Assembly: GCF_011393025.1 (NCBI RefSeq)
Contig: NZ_JAAOEO010000007.1
Span: 124,001 to 188,000, forward strand
Reading direction: 5' to 3'
Origin: Neobacillus terrae
GTDB taxonomy: Bacteria > Bacillota > Bacilli > Bacillales > Cytobacillaceae
DNA length: 64,000 nucleotides
Shown piece after piece: positions 26,482 through 35,118 of the stretch. The notes under the pieces are model-generated. The model did not search any database. It worked only from the letters and a program-made list of their open reading frames with translations, and had not been told where the DNA came from. The translations under genes were made by a program, and so were the position numbers. Within the stretch, counting starts at the first letter, position 1. Each line of letters begins with the position of its first letter.

Positions 26482-27942
26482 ATGGCTTCCTCAAATACGA
26501 GGGTAAATGTTATCCCTAAATCAAAGCCTTTACCTAAACCAGAAATCAGCAGATTGTTAACGTTATTTCTGGGAATTGTTTTGTCGGCAGGAATTTATTT
26601 GGTGCTTCCTGCAGAATACACCGAATCAGCAAGAATCATGCTCGCTCTTTTGGCGCTGAGTGTATTCTATTGGACGTTTGAACCCATCCCAATTGGGTTA
26701 ACGGCCGTGATGATGCTCGTTCTAATGCTTGTATTCGGAGTAGCTGACACAGACATTGTGTATAGCGGTTTTGCCTCACCGGCGGTATTTCTGATCATAG
26801 CAGGGATGATGCTGGCTAAAGGCGTGAATGATACAACTCTTACGAAAAGAATGGCGTATCTTTTTTTATCAAAATGGGGAGGTACAGCGAAAGGGCTGCT
26901 TGCCTGCATTATGGTCCTCCCGCAGATCCAGTCCCTTTTTATACCGGCTGCCGCTGTCCGGACAACTTTGATGCTCCCAGTGGCAACGATGTCACTTGAT
27001 ATTATTGGCGAAAAAGCTAAAGGGAATCTGGGAAAAATGATTCTCCTCGGTGTAGCTTTCGGCGGTACGATCAGTGGTACAGCCATCATGACAGCTGCAA
27101 TCGGGAACATCCTGACTGTTGAACTTTTAAAAGAGTTTTTAGGGATTAAAATTTCCTATATGCAGTGGTTCATGTACTCCTTTCCGATTTGGCTTATCCT
27201 GATCCCGGTGGCATGGTATTTGTTATTGAAATGCTTCCCATTATCAGAGGAAGAGAGCAGCTTTCCCCATGTAAAAGAAGAACTGGAAAAGAAGCTCGCT
27301 GATTTAGGTAAATTAAATAAAGATGAAAAAAAGTGTTTAATCATTTTAATGATAATCGTAGCATTGTGGTTTACGGAGCCTATACACGGTTTGAATTCGA
27401 GTATACCAGCGCTAATCGGGGCCATTTTAATGGCTATGCCGGGAATTGGCTTTACCAAGTGGGATAATCTGGTGAAGATTAACTTTGATACCGTCCTTCT
27501 GATCGGTGCCACACTCTCGCTTGGTTATGCTTTTAATAAATCGGGTGCTGCCAAGTTTGTAGGGGAAAGCCTAAGTTCCGATTGGATTCTTAATTTACTT
27601 CGTTCGCCGATTATTGCTGTTATTGTGATTTTAGTCATTACGCATATCCTTCATCTTGCAGTCGCTAACGTGTCTACGGCGGTCGTTACGCTGGTTCCTA
27701 TTTTCATAGGGTTAGCATCCAAAGCGGGTGCAGATCCTGTTTTGATTTGCATGACTGCCTCATTAGCCTGTTTGCATGGATATATTCTTGTAGTAGAGTC
27801 AACTCCTAACATCATTGTGTATAGTTCAGGCCGAATACAGCAAAAGGAGTTTTTAATGCCGGGAATTTGGCTCACAATACTGATGAGCTTCGTTGTTATA
27901 TTGGTAGCCCTTTCATGGTGGAATTGGCTTGGTTTGCTATAA
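26482..27942 (+). CDS. DASS-family (SLC13) anion:sodium symporter
   Basis: This 486-residue membrane transporter has about 11-12 hydrophobic segments. Family signs are FYWTFEPIPIGLTAVMMLVL near the N-terminus, the repeated sodium/carboxylate-binding region around PAAAVRTTLMLPVA and GTISGTAIMTAAIGN, and AVANVSTAVVTLVPIFIG in the second half. The usual SNT clamp motifs are altered (AVRT, NVST). The start at 26482 has AAGGAG upstream. It ends the CitE-mmgE unit and probably imports or exports a dicarboxylate related to the TRAP substrate. Confidence 0.87.
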   Translation: MASSNTRVNVIPKSKPLPKPEISRLLTLFLGIVLSAGIYLVLPAEYTESARIMLALLALSVFYWTFEPIPIGLTAVMMLVLMLVFGVADTDIVYSGFASPAVFLIIAGMMLAKGVNDTTLTKRMAYLFLSKWGGTAKGLLACIMVLPQIQSLFIPAAAVRTTLMLPVATMSLDIIGEKAKGNLGKMILLGVAFGGTISGTAIMTAAIGNILTVELLKEFLGIKISYMQWFMYSFPIWLILIPVAWYLLLKCFPLSEEESSFPHVKEELEKKLADLGKLNKDEKKCLIILMIIVALWFTEPIHGLNSSIPALIGAILMAMPGIGFTKWDNLVKINFDTVLLIGATLSLGYAFNKSGAAKFVGESLSSDWILNLLRSPIIAVIVILVITHILHLAVANVSTAVVTLVPIFIGLASKAGADPVLICMTASLACLHGYILVVESTPNIIVYSSGRIQQKEFLMPGIWLTILMSFVVILVALSWWNWLGLL

Positions 27943-27960
27943 AAAGGAAATATTCGCGCA

Positions 27961-28004
27961 ATACAAATATTTGTATCGACAATTCACCATAGATTCTGTA
28001 TTCT
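27961..28004 (+). promoter_or_regulatory. Palindrome and possible promoter of the central GntR gene
   Basis: ATACAAATATTTGTAT (27961-27976) is a perfect 16-base palindrome. It abuts a possible -35 TCGACA (27976-27981) and, 17 bases on, a -10-like TATTCT (27999-28004). The stretch TTTGTATC within it resembles the regional operator half-site. This suggests autoregulation, with modest certainty. Confidence 0.5.
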
Positions 28005-28039
28005 AAATGGTACAATAGGCTTAGAAAGGTAGTTATATT

Positions 28040-28705
28040 ATGATTGAAAAAAATGGACTCCTTATTGAAAATAGAGATACTCTGCACTTAAAAGTCTGCA
28101 ACAGGATTCGCGAGGCAATTTTACGAGGTGATTTTAAACCAGGTGAAAGGCTCAAGCAATCGGAACTGGCCGATGCAATGGGTGTAAGTCGGATGCCTAT
28201 ACGAGAAGCCTTTAGAAAACTGGAATCCGAAGGGCTAATCATACTCGAGCCGCATAAAGGAGCGGTTGTTAAACCGATTAATGTCAGTGATATCGAAGAA
28301 ATCTATACACTCAGAGCTAATTTGGAAAAAATGGCAGTATATCAGAGTGTGGAACATTTGTCGGAAGATGATCACCGCCAGCTCACCACGTTGGTAGAAC
28401 ACATGGAAGCCGCGCAGGATGTCGATGAGTTTATCGAATATAATATTGAATTTCATCGTTTATTAATGAAAAACTGCAAGTGGGAGCGCCTAAATTCTTT
28501 TATCAGCACCTTATGGAATGGACTGCCTCAGCAGACACCCCATATTTTGACCGGACAAAAAGAAACATCTAATGTTGAACACAGAAGCATTTTGAATGCA
28601 GTAGTCAACAAGGATAAGGAAACAGCCGCATATCTTGTTTCCAAGCATATTTCACGAACAGGAGATAAGCTAGTAAAAAGCTTAAAAGAAGAGGCACAGA
28701 AATAA
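28040..28705 (+). CDS. GntR/FCD-family regulator, candidate master regulator of the organic-acid region
   Basis: This 221-residue regulator has a GntR winged helix (about 12-78, LKQSELADAMGVSRMPIREAFRKLE) and an FCD ligand domain. The domain has metal-binding positions in EYNIEFHRLLMKNCKWERL and VEHRSILNAV. It is a single gene, with its own promoter-like palindrome upstream and a terminator at its stop. Five copies of a related motif before the surrounding transcription units make it the obvious candidate to bind them all. Its effector is probably the imported acid or a CoA intermediate. Confidence 0.9.
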   Translation: MIEKNGLLIENRDTLHLKVCNRIREAILRGDFKPGERLKQSELADAMGVSRMPIREAFRKLESEGLIILEPHKGAVVKPINVSDIEEIYTLRANLEKMAVYQSVEHLSEDDHRQLTTLVEHMEAAQDVDEFIEYNIEFHRLLMKNCKWERLNSFISTLWNGLPQQTPHILTGQKETSNVEHRSILNAVVNKDKETAAYLVSKHISRTGDKLVKSLKEEAQK

Positions 28706-28719
28706 TGCCCTCTTTTTTT
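28691..28719 (+). terminator. Terminator overlapping the GntR stop codon
   Basis: GAGGCA and TGCCCTC pair with one bulge and are followed by seven T residues. The stem includes the last codons of the regulator gene. Confidence 0.7.
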
Positions 28720-28728
28720 AAAAAAAAT

Positions 28729-28745
28729 TTTTGTATCCAATATCC
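28729..28745. promoter_or_regulatory. Shared regional operator, copy 4 (SucC-like operon)
   Basis: TTTTGTATCCAATATCC, used here as the reference copy, lies between the regulator's terminator and the ribosome site AAAGGTGG of the SucC-like gene. No separate promoter is clear in this 58-base gap. Confidence 0.7.
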
Positions 28746-28763
28746 AAAAAAGGTGGTGCCTAA

Positions 28764-29963
28764 ATGGGAAGAATGCTCGAGGATTCAAGTAAGACACTGT
28801 TAAATCAAAATGGGGTACCTATCCCGAACCATGTGGTCATTTCCTCACCAGAGGAAATAACGGAGCAGCACTTACTTACTCCATGTGTTTTAAAGGCTCT
28901 CGTTCCAGTAGGGAAACGGGGAAAAGCAGGAGCAATTAAGTTTGCAGATACTGTGGAAAAAGCCAAGTCTTATGCCGGCGAACTTTTGAATATGACCGTA
29001 CGAAACTACCCTGTTGAAAAGATTCTTTTAGAGGAAAAGATCGACATAGATGAAGAGTGGTATGTTTCGATTACGATTGACCGCCAAAAGCAATTGCCGG
29101 TCATCATTGCAACAACTGAAGGTGGGATAGAAGTGGAGGATCTCGTCAAAGACTCCCCGGAAAAAGTTGTGATCCGGCATGTCGATCCTTTTCTGCCATT
29201 GCAGCCTTATCAGGCAAAAGAGATCTGGAGCAGCCTCGGAGTTACTGGAAAACCACTGGTCAAGGCAACTTCAGTATTATGCAGGCTGTATGATATTTTC
29301 ACAAAATATGATTGTTATATTTTAGAGATTAACCCGCTTGTCCTGACTAAAAATGAAGAGATTATGGTAGCAGCATCGGTAATGGGAATTGATGATTCTG
29401 CTCTTTACCGCCAGCCGGAGCTTGCAGGTAAAGTACAATCCGGAAGTGAACGGTCCTGGAGGCCACTGACGAAGCTGGAAAAAGAAATGGTAAAGGTCAA
29501 TGATGCAGACTATCGAGGCACTGCACGGTATACGGAAATGGATGGCGGAAATCTCGGCTTTATGTGCGGAGGTGGTGGCGGAAGTCTCCTAAGCTTTGAT
29601 GCACTCGTCAATTTAGGCGCAAAGCCGGCAAATTATACTGAAACCGGCGGAAATCCCCCTGAAGAAAAAGTATATGGGCTGACGAAAGGAATTTTATCGA
29701 AAGCCGGAGTGAAGGGCCTTTTTGTCTCACAAAATATTACCAATAATACGCAAATTGATGTAATGGCGAAAGGGATTGTCAGGGCGATAGAGGAGCTAAA
29801 GCTTGATCTGGATTCTTTTCCGATTGTGGTGAGGCAGGCTGGAGTCAATGACGAGGAAGGAAAGCGGATTTTCACAGACGCTGGAATTACCTATTATGGA
29901 GAAGAACGAACCATTGAAGAAGCGGCAGCCGATATGGCCAAAAGAATGGAGGTCGTAAGCTGA
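28764..29963 (+). CDS. Acid-CoA ligase beta subunit, SucC-like (ATP-grasp)
   Basis: This 399-residue ATP-grasp subunit is related to succinyl-CoA synthetase beta and malate-CoA ligase. It would bind ATP and the carboxylate. Visible are PCVLKALVPVGKRGKAGAI, the ATP-grasp EEKIDIDEEWYVSITID, LEINPLVLT and the C-terminal GNLGFMCGGGGGSLLSFD and ETGGNPPEEKVYG. It differs noticeably from housekeeping SucC. Its stop overlaps the alpha gene by one base. In an organic-acid operon it most likely activates the substrate rather than serving the TCA cycle. Confidence 0.85.
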   Translation: MGRMLEDSSKTLLNQNGVPIPNHVVISSPEEITEQHLLTPCVLKALVPVGKRGKAGAIKFADTVEKAKSYAGELLNMTVRNYPVEKILLEEKIDIDEEWYVSITIDRQKQLPVIIATTEGGIEVEDLVKDSPEKVVIRHVDPFLPLQPYQAKEIWSSLGVTGKPLVKATSVLCRLYDIFTKYDCYILEINPLVLTKNEEIMVAASVMGIDDSALYRQPELAGKVQSGSERSWRPLTKLEKEMVKVNDADYRGTARYTEMDGGNLGFMCGGGGGSLLSFDALVNLGAKPANYTETGGNPPEEKVYGLTKGILSKAGVKGLFVSQNITNNTQIDVMAKGIVRAIEELKLDLDSFPIVVRQAGVNDEEGKRIFTDAGITYYGEERTIEEAAADMAKRMEVVS

Positions 29964-30880
29964 TGGCAATTCTTATTAATGAAAATACCCGAATTGTCGT
30001 ACAGGGGATTACTGGCCGGGAAGCTTCAATGGTGGTGAGCCATACCCTGGCATACGGAACCAAAATTTATGCCGGAATTACCCCTGGCAAGGGCGGCCAG
30101 TTTGTTCAGGGAATCCCTGTTTACGATACAGTTGCTGAGGCTGTTAAGAAGCATGATGTAAACGCGAGCCTAGTAATTGTCCCACCTGCATTCGCGCTGG
30201 ATGCTGTGCTTGAATCGATTCATCAGGGAATCAAATTAATTGTTGTCACCACAGAAAATATTCCTCAGCTTGATGCCGTCAAAATTCTGTATGCAGCCCG
30301 GAAGGAAGGGGTAACGATTATCGGGCCCAATACGGTTGGCATGATCAATCCAAAGCATCGGATCAAAATGGGTTCCATTGGAGGCGACCGGCCTGAACGC
30401 TGTTTTGTCCCTGGCAATGTAGGTGTCATTTCCAGAAGCGGTGGCATGACTGGAGAAACGGCGTGGATGGTGAAGAGGGCAGGATTTGGAGTCACCACCA
30501 GTATCGGTATTGGCGGAGATAGTTTAATAGGAACTACAATCAAGGATTTATTGGCACTTTTTGAAAAGGATGAGGAAACAGAAGTTGTGGTTACTTTTTC
30601 TGAACCGGGTACATCCTTCGAAGAAGAGGCAGCTCAATTTTTAAAAGAAGGCGGATTTACCAAGCCTTTAATTTCGTTTGTTTCCGGGAAATTCACGGAA
30701 AACCTTCCTGAAGGAACCGTGTTTGGACATGCAGGAGCGATGATCTCAGGAGATATCGGCCGCCCTTCATTAAAGATGAAAGCGCTTAGAGAAGCGGGAG
30801 CCAATGTAGTAGATCTATATGATGACATGCTAGGTGTATTAAAAACTATTTTAGGAGAAAAGGTAGGGGATATACGATGA
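29963..30880 (+). CDS. Acid-CoA ligase alpha subunit, SucD-like
   Basis: This 305-residue subunit carries the CoA-binding Rossmann domain (ILINENTRIVVQGITGREAS, GITPGKGGQ) and the ligase domain. The phospho-His is in VFGHAGAMISG and the family GVISRSGGMTGETAW is intact. Together with the SucC-like subunit it forms an ADP-forming acid-CoA ligase. Product options are malyl-CoA, citramalyl-CoA or itaconyl-CoA, which the lyases encoded nearby could cleave. It overlaps the next gene by four bases. Confidence 0.87.
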   Translation: MAILINENTRIVVQGITGREASMVVSHTLAYGTKIYAGITPGKGGQFVQGIPVYDTVAEAVKKHDVNASLVIVPPAFALDAVLESIHQGIKLIVVTTENIPQLDAVKILYAARKEGVTIIGPNTVGMINPKHRIKMGSIGGDRPERCFVPGNVGVISRSGGMTGETAWMVKRAGFGVTTSIGIGGDSLIGTTIKDLLALFEKDEETEVVVTFSEPGTSFEEEAAQFLKEGGFTKPLISFVSGKFTENLPEGTVFGHAGAMISGDIGRPSLKMKALREAGANVVDLYDDMLGVLKTILGEKVGDIR

Positions 30881-32223
30881 CACTTACAAAAGCATTAGCT
30901 GAATATATTGACCAGACTCGATTTGAAGACTTGCCTGAGGCTGTTGTTGAATTCACTAAAATTTGTATCCTTGACTGGTACGGATCTGCTGTAGCTGGAA
31001 AAGATGAGCCACCTATCCAGGCAATTAAGGAATTGATAGAAGAGTGGGGCGGACATGAACAGGCAAGCCTTGTGACAGGCGGTAAATCCTCGATTGGCAA
31101 CGCCATGTTAGTAAATGCTGCTTCAAGCCATATCGTCGAGCTGGATGATATTCATAAAGCTTCTATTATACATGCGGGAACCGTCGTCATTCCGGCAGCC
31201 GTTGCAGTAGCTGAAGCATACAACTTAAGCGGCAAAGATTTGATAACTGCTGTGGTTGTGGGGTATGAAGTCTGCTACCGGATTGGAGAAGCGGTATCGC
31301 CGTCGCATTATTATTTTTGGCATAATACAGCCACCTGCGGAACATTCGGGTCTGCGGCCGCTGTCGCGAAACTATTAAACTTAAATATTGAACAAACCAT
31401 TTATGCGCTCGGAAATGCGGGCAGCCAGGCTGCGGGTCTTTGGGAGTTTATTGAGGACGGTGCCAACACGAAACAGCTTCATACAGCGAAAGCTGCCTAC
31501 AATGGTACCCTTGCTGCTGTCCTTGCAAAAAAGAACTTCACTGGAGCAACCAGGATTTTAGAAGGCAGAAGAGGGTTCTTCGAGTCCATGTCAGAAGCAG
31601 CCGACCCTTCGAAAATTACGGAAAACCTTGGCAGGGAATTTAAGATTACCGAAAACAGCTTTAAAATACACGCCTCATGCCGCCACACACACCCTGCAAT
31701 CGATTGTGTCCTCGACATCATGAACGAACACCACATTTCGTACCAAAGTATAAAAAAGATTACGGTTAATACCTATCAAACTGTACTCAATATTACGGAT
31801 AATCCAAATCCAGGCACGGTATATGCCTCCAAATTCAGCAGCCAGTTCTGTGCAAGTTTAGCGGCCGTAAAAGGATCAGCCTCTCTCAGGGATTTTACAA
31901 ATGAAAGCTTGAAGAATCCTGAAATCGTTGAGCTAATGGGAAAAGTTGAAGTTAAAGTGGATCCTTATTATGAAGAAGCTTATCCGGAAAAATGGGGTGC
32001 CAAAGTAGAAGTTAAGCTGGAGGACGGCCGCGTTTTTAGCAAGGCAACGGACTATCCAAAGGGCGATCCTGAAAAAACGGCCAGCAAAGAAGAATTGATT
32101 GAGAAGTTTATCGCCATGACTTCGGATAAACTGGAGAATCCTCGGGAAGAAGTTGAAGCTATTTTTAAGTTAGAGGAAATTAAAACGAGAGAATTGTTTT
32201 CTCGTAAAGTAATAGGGGGTTAA
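30877..32223 (+). CDS. MmgE/PrpD family protein, copy 2
   Basis: This is a second 448-residue MmgE/PrpD protein, paralogous to the one at 25075. Matching landmarks are ILDWYGSAVAGKDEPPIQA, SSHIVELDDIHKASIIHAGTVVIPAA, HNTATCGTFGSAAAVAKLL, HTAKAAYNGTLAAVLA and IHASCRHTHPAIDCV, with the same active-site region His. It is coupled to the SucD-like gene by ATGA. The two paralogues may act on different isomers, or as a dehydratase and an epimerase. It ends at the repeat-rich 495-base gap. Confidence 0.84.
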   Translation: MTLTKALAEYIDQTRFEDLPEAVVEFTKICILDWYGSAVAGKDEPPIQAIKELIEEWGGHEQASLVTGGKSSIGNAMLVNAASSHIVELDDIHKASIIHAGTVVIPAAVAVAEAYNLSGKDLITAVVVGYEVCYRIGEAVSPSHYYFWHNTATCGTFGSAAAVAKLLNLNIEQTIYALGNAGSQAAGLWEFIEDGANTKQLHTAKAAYNGTLAAVLAKKNFTGATRILEGRRGFFESMSEAADPSKITENLGREFKITENSFKIHASCRHTHPAIDCVLDIMNEHHISYQSIKKITVNTYQTVLNITDNPNPGTVYASKFSSQFCASLAAVKGSASLRDFTNESLKNPEIVELMGKVEVKVDPYYEEAYPEKWGAKVEVKLEDGRVFSKATDYPKGDPEKTASKEELIEKFIAMTSDKLENPREEVEAIFKLEEIKTRELFSRKVIGG

Positions 32224-32298
32224 TATTGAGAATTTTCTACTGGGTGATAAGGGAAGTAGCTTAGCGGTTATCGGGGCCGGGTAATCACGGAAAGATTT

Positions 32299-32452
32299 CG
32301 TGCATTAGCGAAAGAAATCGTGCAATACCAGAAAGAAATCGGCATTACCTGAAAGAAAACGTGCATTACCCGAAAGAAAACGTGCATTACCCGAAAGAAA
32401 ACGTGCATTACCTGAAAGAAAACGTGCATTACTTGAAAGAAAACGTGCATTC
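32299..32452. repeat. 21-base tandem repeat array
   Basis: A 21-base unit, starting CGTGCATTA and ending GAAAGAAAA, is repeated seven times with a partial eighth. The internal copies are nearly identical and the outer ones are diverged. It occupies the first half of the gap between mmgE copy 2 and the flavoprotein gene. On either strand it reads as low-complexity peptide, which I do not consider coding. Confidence 0.85.
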
Positions 32453-32470
32453 CTTTCCTTAAACGGGGTA

Positions 32471-32626
32471 CTCTCGGCCAAAAACAGGCTGGGGAGCCAG
32501 GAAAATGTCCGATCGGAGGGGTCTCTCGGCCAAAAACGGGCTAGGCAGTTAGGATAATGTTCGATAGGAGGGGTCTCTCGGCCAAAAACGTGCGGGGCAG
32601 CCAGTGAAATGTCCGAGAGCTGGGTT
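32471..32626. repeat. 52-base tandem repeat, three copies
   Basis: A unit beginning CTCTCGGCCAAAAAC starts at 32471, 32523 and 32575, an exact 52-base period. Copies are about 80 percent alike. It is GC-rich, directly follows the 21-base array and lies before an inverted repeat. Confidence 0.85.
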
Positions 32627-32630
32627 CCTA

Positions 32631-32665
32631 AGGACATATCCCAGCTGGGTGACGGGAAATGTCCT
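32631..32665. other. Inverted repeat before the flavoprotein gene
   Basis: AGGACAT (32631-32637) and ATGTCCT (32659-32665) flank the palindrome CCCAGCTGGG, making a nested hairpin. It ends about 40 bases before the flavoprotein's ribosome site. Confidence 0.5.
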
Positions 32666-32718
32666 CCCAAGAGACAAAATTCTCGCTCTTTAATAATACA
32701 AACGAGGTGATGACAAAA

Positions 32719-34233
32719 GTGAATTATTTTTATGACGTGATCGTGATTGGCGGCGGGCAGGCTGCACTTGCTGCCGCCATTTCGGCAAAGGAAGAAGGAG
32801 CCCGGGTTGCTCTGATCACGAAAGGTAAAGCGGGGTTTGGAGGATCATCCGTAATTTCAGATGGTGTCCATTCTTCGATCTTTTCGCCGGGCGACTCTCC
32901 GGAGGCTTTTTTCAATGATATTATCTGCGGCAGCAGTTTTTTGGCTAACCGGACGTTAGCCCTGGTGCTGGCTGAGGAATGCACCGTCAGGGTCGGAGAA
33001 CTTGAAACAAAATATGGGGTTGAGCTGGAACGGGAAGAGGTAATCAGCACACCGGGACATTCCTATCCGCGAAGGATATATGCAGCGAATGGACTTGGAA
33101 AAAACACGACAAAGGTTTTAAGGGAATATGCGCTTGAATTAGAGATAGAGTTTTTCGAACAATCCTCTTTGGTTGACTTAATGGTTGAGGATCAAAGGGT
33201 TAAGGGTGTTCTTGTTCAAAAGGGACAAGAATTGTTAGCGTTCTCTGCTCCCTCTGTCATTTTGGCAACAGGAGGGTTTGGAGGGCTTTATGCATCAACC
33301 GATAATCCAAAAGATGTCTCCGGTGAAGGAATTGGAATGGCGTGGCGGCATGGGGTACAGCTGGTCGACATGGAGTTTGTTCAATTTTATCCGTACCGAT
33401 TGCAGCATCCTGCTAACCTGGATGTGATGACAAGGATATTTGGCAAGGGAGCGATGCTTTTAAATGCAGAGTCTGAGCGGTTTATGAAGGATTTTCCCCG
33501 AAAAGAACTGGAAACAAGGGATGTCCTGAGCTACGAAATGTTTAAGCAGGATAAAGTTTTCCTCGATTTTTCCAATGTTGACCAAAGCATCATTGAACAA
33601 CATAGTCCTTACCTCTATCGGTTTGTTAAAAAGGGTTATCAGGGAGAATGGAGAATGTATCCTGTTCAGCATTATTGCATGGGCGGAATCAAGATTGATG
33701 AATGGGGCAGAACGACTTTACAGGGTTTATATGCCTGTGGTGAAGCAGCCGGAGGACTTCACGGCGCCAATAGGCTTGGTGGTGGGTCCTTAACCGAATC
33801 ACTTGTTTTTGGACATCGAACCGGAAAAATGGCTGTCTTAGAAAACACACCAGTCCAAAAAACTGAAAGCCACTTAAATATGGAAAACACATTGCAGCCG
33901 GGAAAAGAGATAGAAGTCTCCCAGAGAGTAAAAGAAATCATGTGGGAGAATGTAGGAATTGAACGAACAACAAGTTCGCTTAACCAGGCGGAAAAAGAAT
34001 TGGATGCACTTGCGCAAGAATTAAGCGAGGGAACCGGTGTGCTTGCACTGCAGCTGCAGGATAAAGTCAGGGCTGCATGGGCTGCCGCTTTTGCTGGTGC
34101 TGTCCGAAAAGAAAGCCGAGGAGCGCATATTATTCAGGATGTAAAAGAGGAAAAGAAGGAATGGGAAGGGAATATTGTAATTCGAAAGAAAGAAATTCAA
34201 TTCACACAGGAATTCGTCAGTGAAATGTCTTAA
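32719..34233 (+). CDS. FAD-dependent dehydrogenase, fumarate reductase/aspartate oxidase-like flavoprotein
   Basis: This 504-residue flavoprotein has the FrdA/SdhA/NadB fold: dinucleotide motif VIVIGGGQAALAAAISA, FAD loop GGSSVISDGVHSS, VILATGGFGGLYASTDN, MEFVQFYPY and the GGIKIDEWGRT, GEAAGGLHGANRLGGGSL block. A C-terminal helical domain contains the catalytic-type Arg. No iron-sulfur or membrane subunit gene is adjacent. I prefer GTG 32719 (GAGGTGAT at 32704) over ATG 32710, which touches the ribosome site. By analogy with tricarballylate dehydrogenase it could oxidise a saturated acid to an unsaturated one; this is inference. It begins the run into the fumarase-type pair. Confidence 0.82.
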   Translation: MNYFYDVIVIGGGQAALAAAISAKEEGARVALITKGKAGFGGSSVISDGVHSSIFSPGDSPEAFFNDIICGSSFLANRTLALVLAEECTVRVGELETKYGVELEREEVISTPGHSYPRRIYAANGLGKNTTKVLREYALELEIEFFEQSSLVDLMVEDQRVKGVLVQKGQELLAFSAPSVILATGGFGGLYASTDNPKDVSGEGIGMAWRHGVQLVDMEFVQFYPYRLQHPANLDVMTRIFGKGAMLLNAESERFMKDFPRKELETRDVLSYEMFKQDKVFLDFSNVDQSIIEQHSPYLYRFVKKGYQGEWRMYPVQHYCMGGIKIDEWGRTTLQGLYACGEAAGGLHGANRLGGGSLTESLVFGHRTGKMAVLENTPVQKTESHLNMENTLQPGKEIEVSQRVKEIMWENVGIERTTSSLNQAEKELDALAQELSEGTGVLALQLQDKVRAAWAAAFAGAVRKESRGAHIIQDVKEEKKEWEGNIVIRKKEIQFTQEFVSEMS

Positions 34234-34260
34234 TTTTTTAAAATAAAGGGGAAGAGGGCT

Positions 34261-35106
34261 TTGCGAACCATTACTTATGAACAGTTAGTCAGCCAGGTGG
34301 CGAAAATGTGTCGAGAGGCCAATTTCGAGCTGGGCCAGGATGTTGTCGAAGCCTTTCAATCCGCATTGAAAAAAGAAACTTCTGAGACAGGCAAAGACAT
34401 ATTGGAGCAACTGATCCTAAATGCCGATATAGCCAGGTCAGAACGTGTACCCATGTGCCAGGATACCGGGGTATCCGTCTTTATAGTGGAAGTGGGCCAG
34501 GATTGCCATATTGCTGGAGGAAGTATTTATGATGCGATTAATGAAGGCGTAAAAAAAGGGTATGAAGAGGGGTACTTAAGGCATTCAATTGTTGATCATC
34601 CCATCACAAGAGAAAAGAGTAAAGGCTATAACACGCCTTCCATCATTCATATTGAGCTGGTACCGGGCGATGAACTGGTCATCCATATGTCTGCAAAAGG
34701 CGGCGGAAGTGAAAATATGAGCGCTTTAAAAATGCTGAAGCCAGCGGACGGATTGGAAGGGATTAAGGACTATATTTTAAGTATTGTGGCACAGGCTGGT
34801 CCAAATGCCTGTCCGCCATTGGTTGTCGGGGTGGGGATTGGCGGGAATTTTGAGCGCTGTGCCTATCTGGCTAAAAAGTCTTTATTTCGCCCGATCGGAC
34901 ATCGAAGTGATCGCCCGGAAATCTCAGAACTCGAAACAGAGTTAATGGAAAAAATTAATCAGCTGGGGATTGGCCCTCAAGGGATGGGCGGGAATACGAC
35001 AGCTCTTGATGTCAAAATCGAAATCGAGCCATGCCATATCGCAGCCTTGCCTGTGGCCGTAAATTTAAACTGCCATGCCAGCAGACATAAAGAGGTACGA
35101 ATATAG
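34261..35106 (+). CDS. Fumarase / tartrate dehydratase-type alpha subunit, copy 2
   Basis: This 281-residue alpha subunit of a class I iron-sulfur hydro-lyase is paralogous to the one at 16593. Cluster Cys are in VPMCQDTG, NACPPLVVGVGIGG and NLNCHASRH, with the canonical CQDTG sequence that copy 1 lacks. It starts at TTG 34261, 27 bases after the flavoprotein stop. Class I fumarases also hydrate mesaconate to citramalate, so in this region a mesaconase or a fumarase are both possible. Confidence 0.83.
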   Translation: MRTITYEQLVSQVAKMCREANFELGQDVVEAFQSALKKETSETGKDILEQLILNADIARSERVPMCQDTGVSVFIVEVGQDCHIAGGSIYDAINEGVKKGYEEGYLRHSIVDHPITREKSKGYNTPSIIHIELVPGDELVIHMSAKGGGSENMSALKMLKPADGLEGIKDYILSIVAQAGPNACPPLVVGVGIGGNFERCAYLAKKSLFRPIGHRSDRPEISELETELMEKINQLGIGPQGMGGNTTALDVKIEIEPCHIAALPVAVNLNCHASRHKEVRI

Positions 35107-35118
35107 GAGGGAGCAACA

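Noticed and set aside
28764..30880. Housekeeping succinyl-CoA synthetase (sucCD)
   Set aside because: The sequence is divergent and the genes sit in an organic-acid operon, so a substrate-specific acid-CoA ligase is more likely.
32299..32626. CRISPR array
   Set aside because: The repeats are contiguous without unique spacers, and no cas genes are nearby.
32268..32670. Open frames on the minus strand across the tandem repeats
   Set aside because: They encode only short low-complexity repeats (HVFFQVM or NARFLSG) created by the 21-base DNA unit, with no ribosome site.
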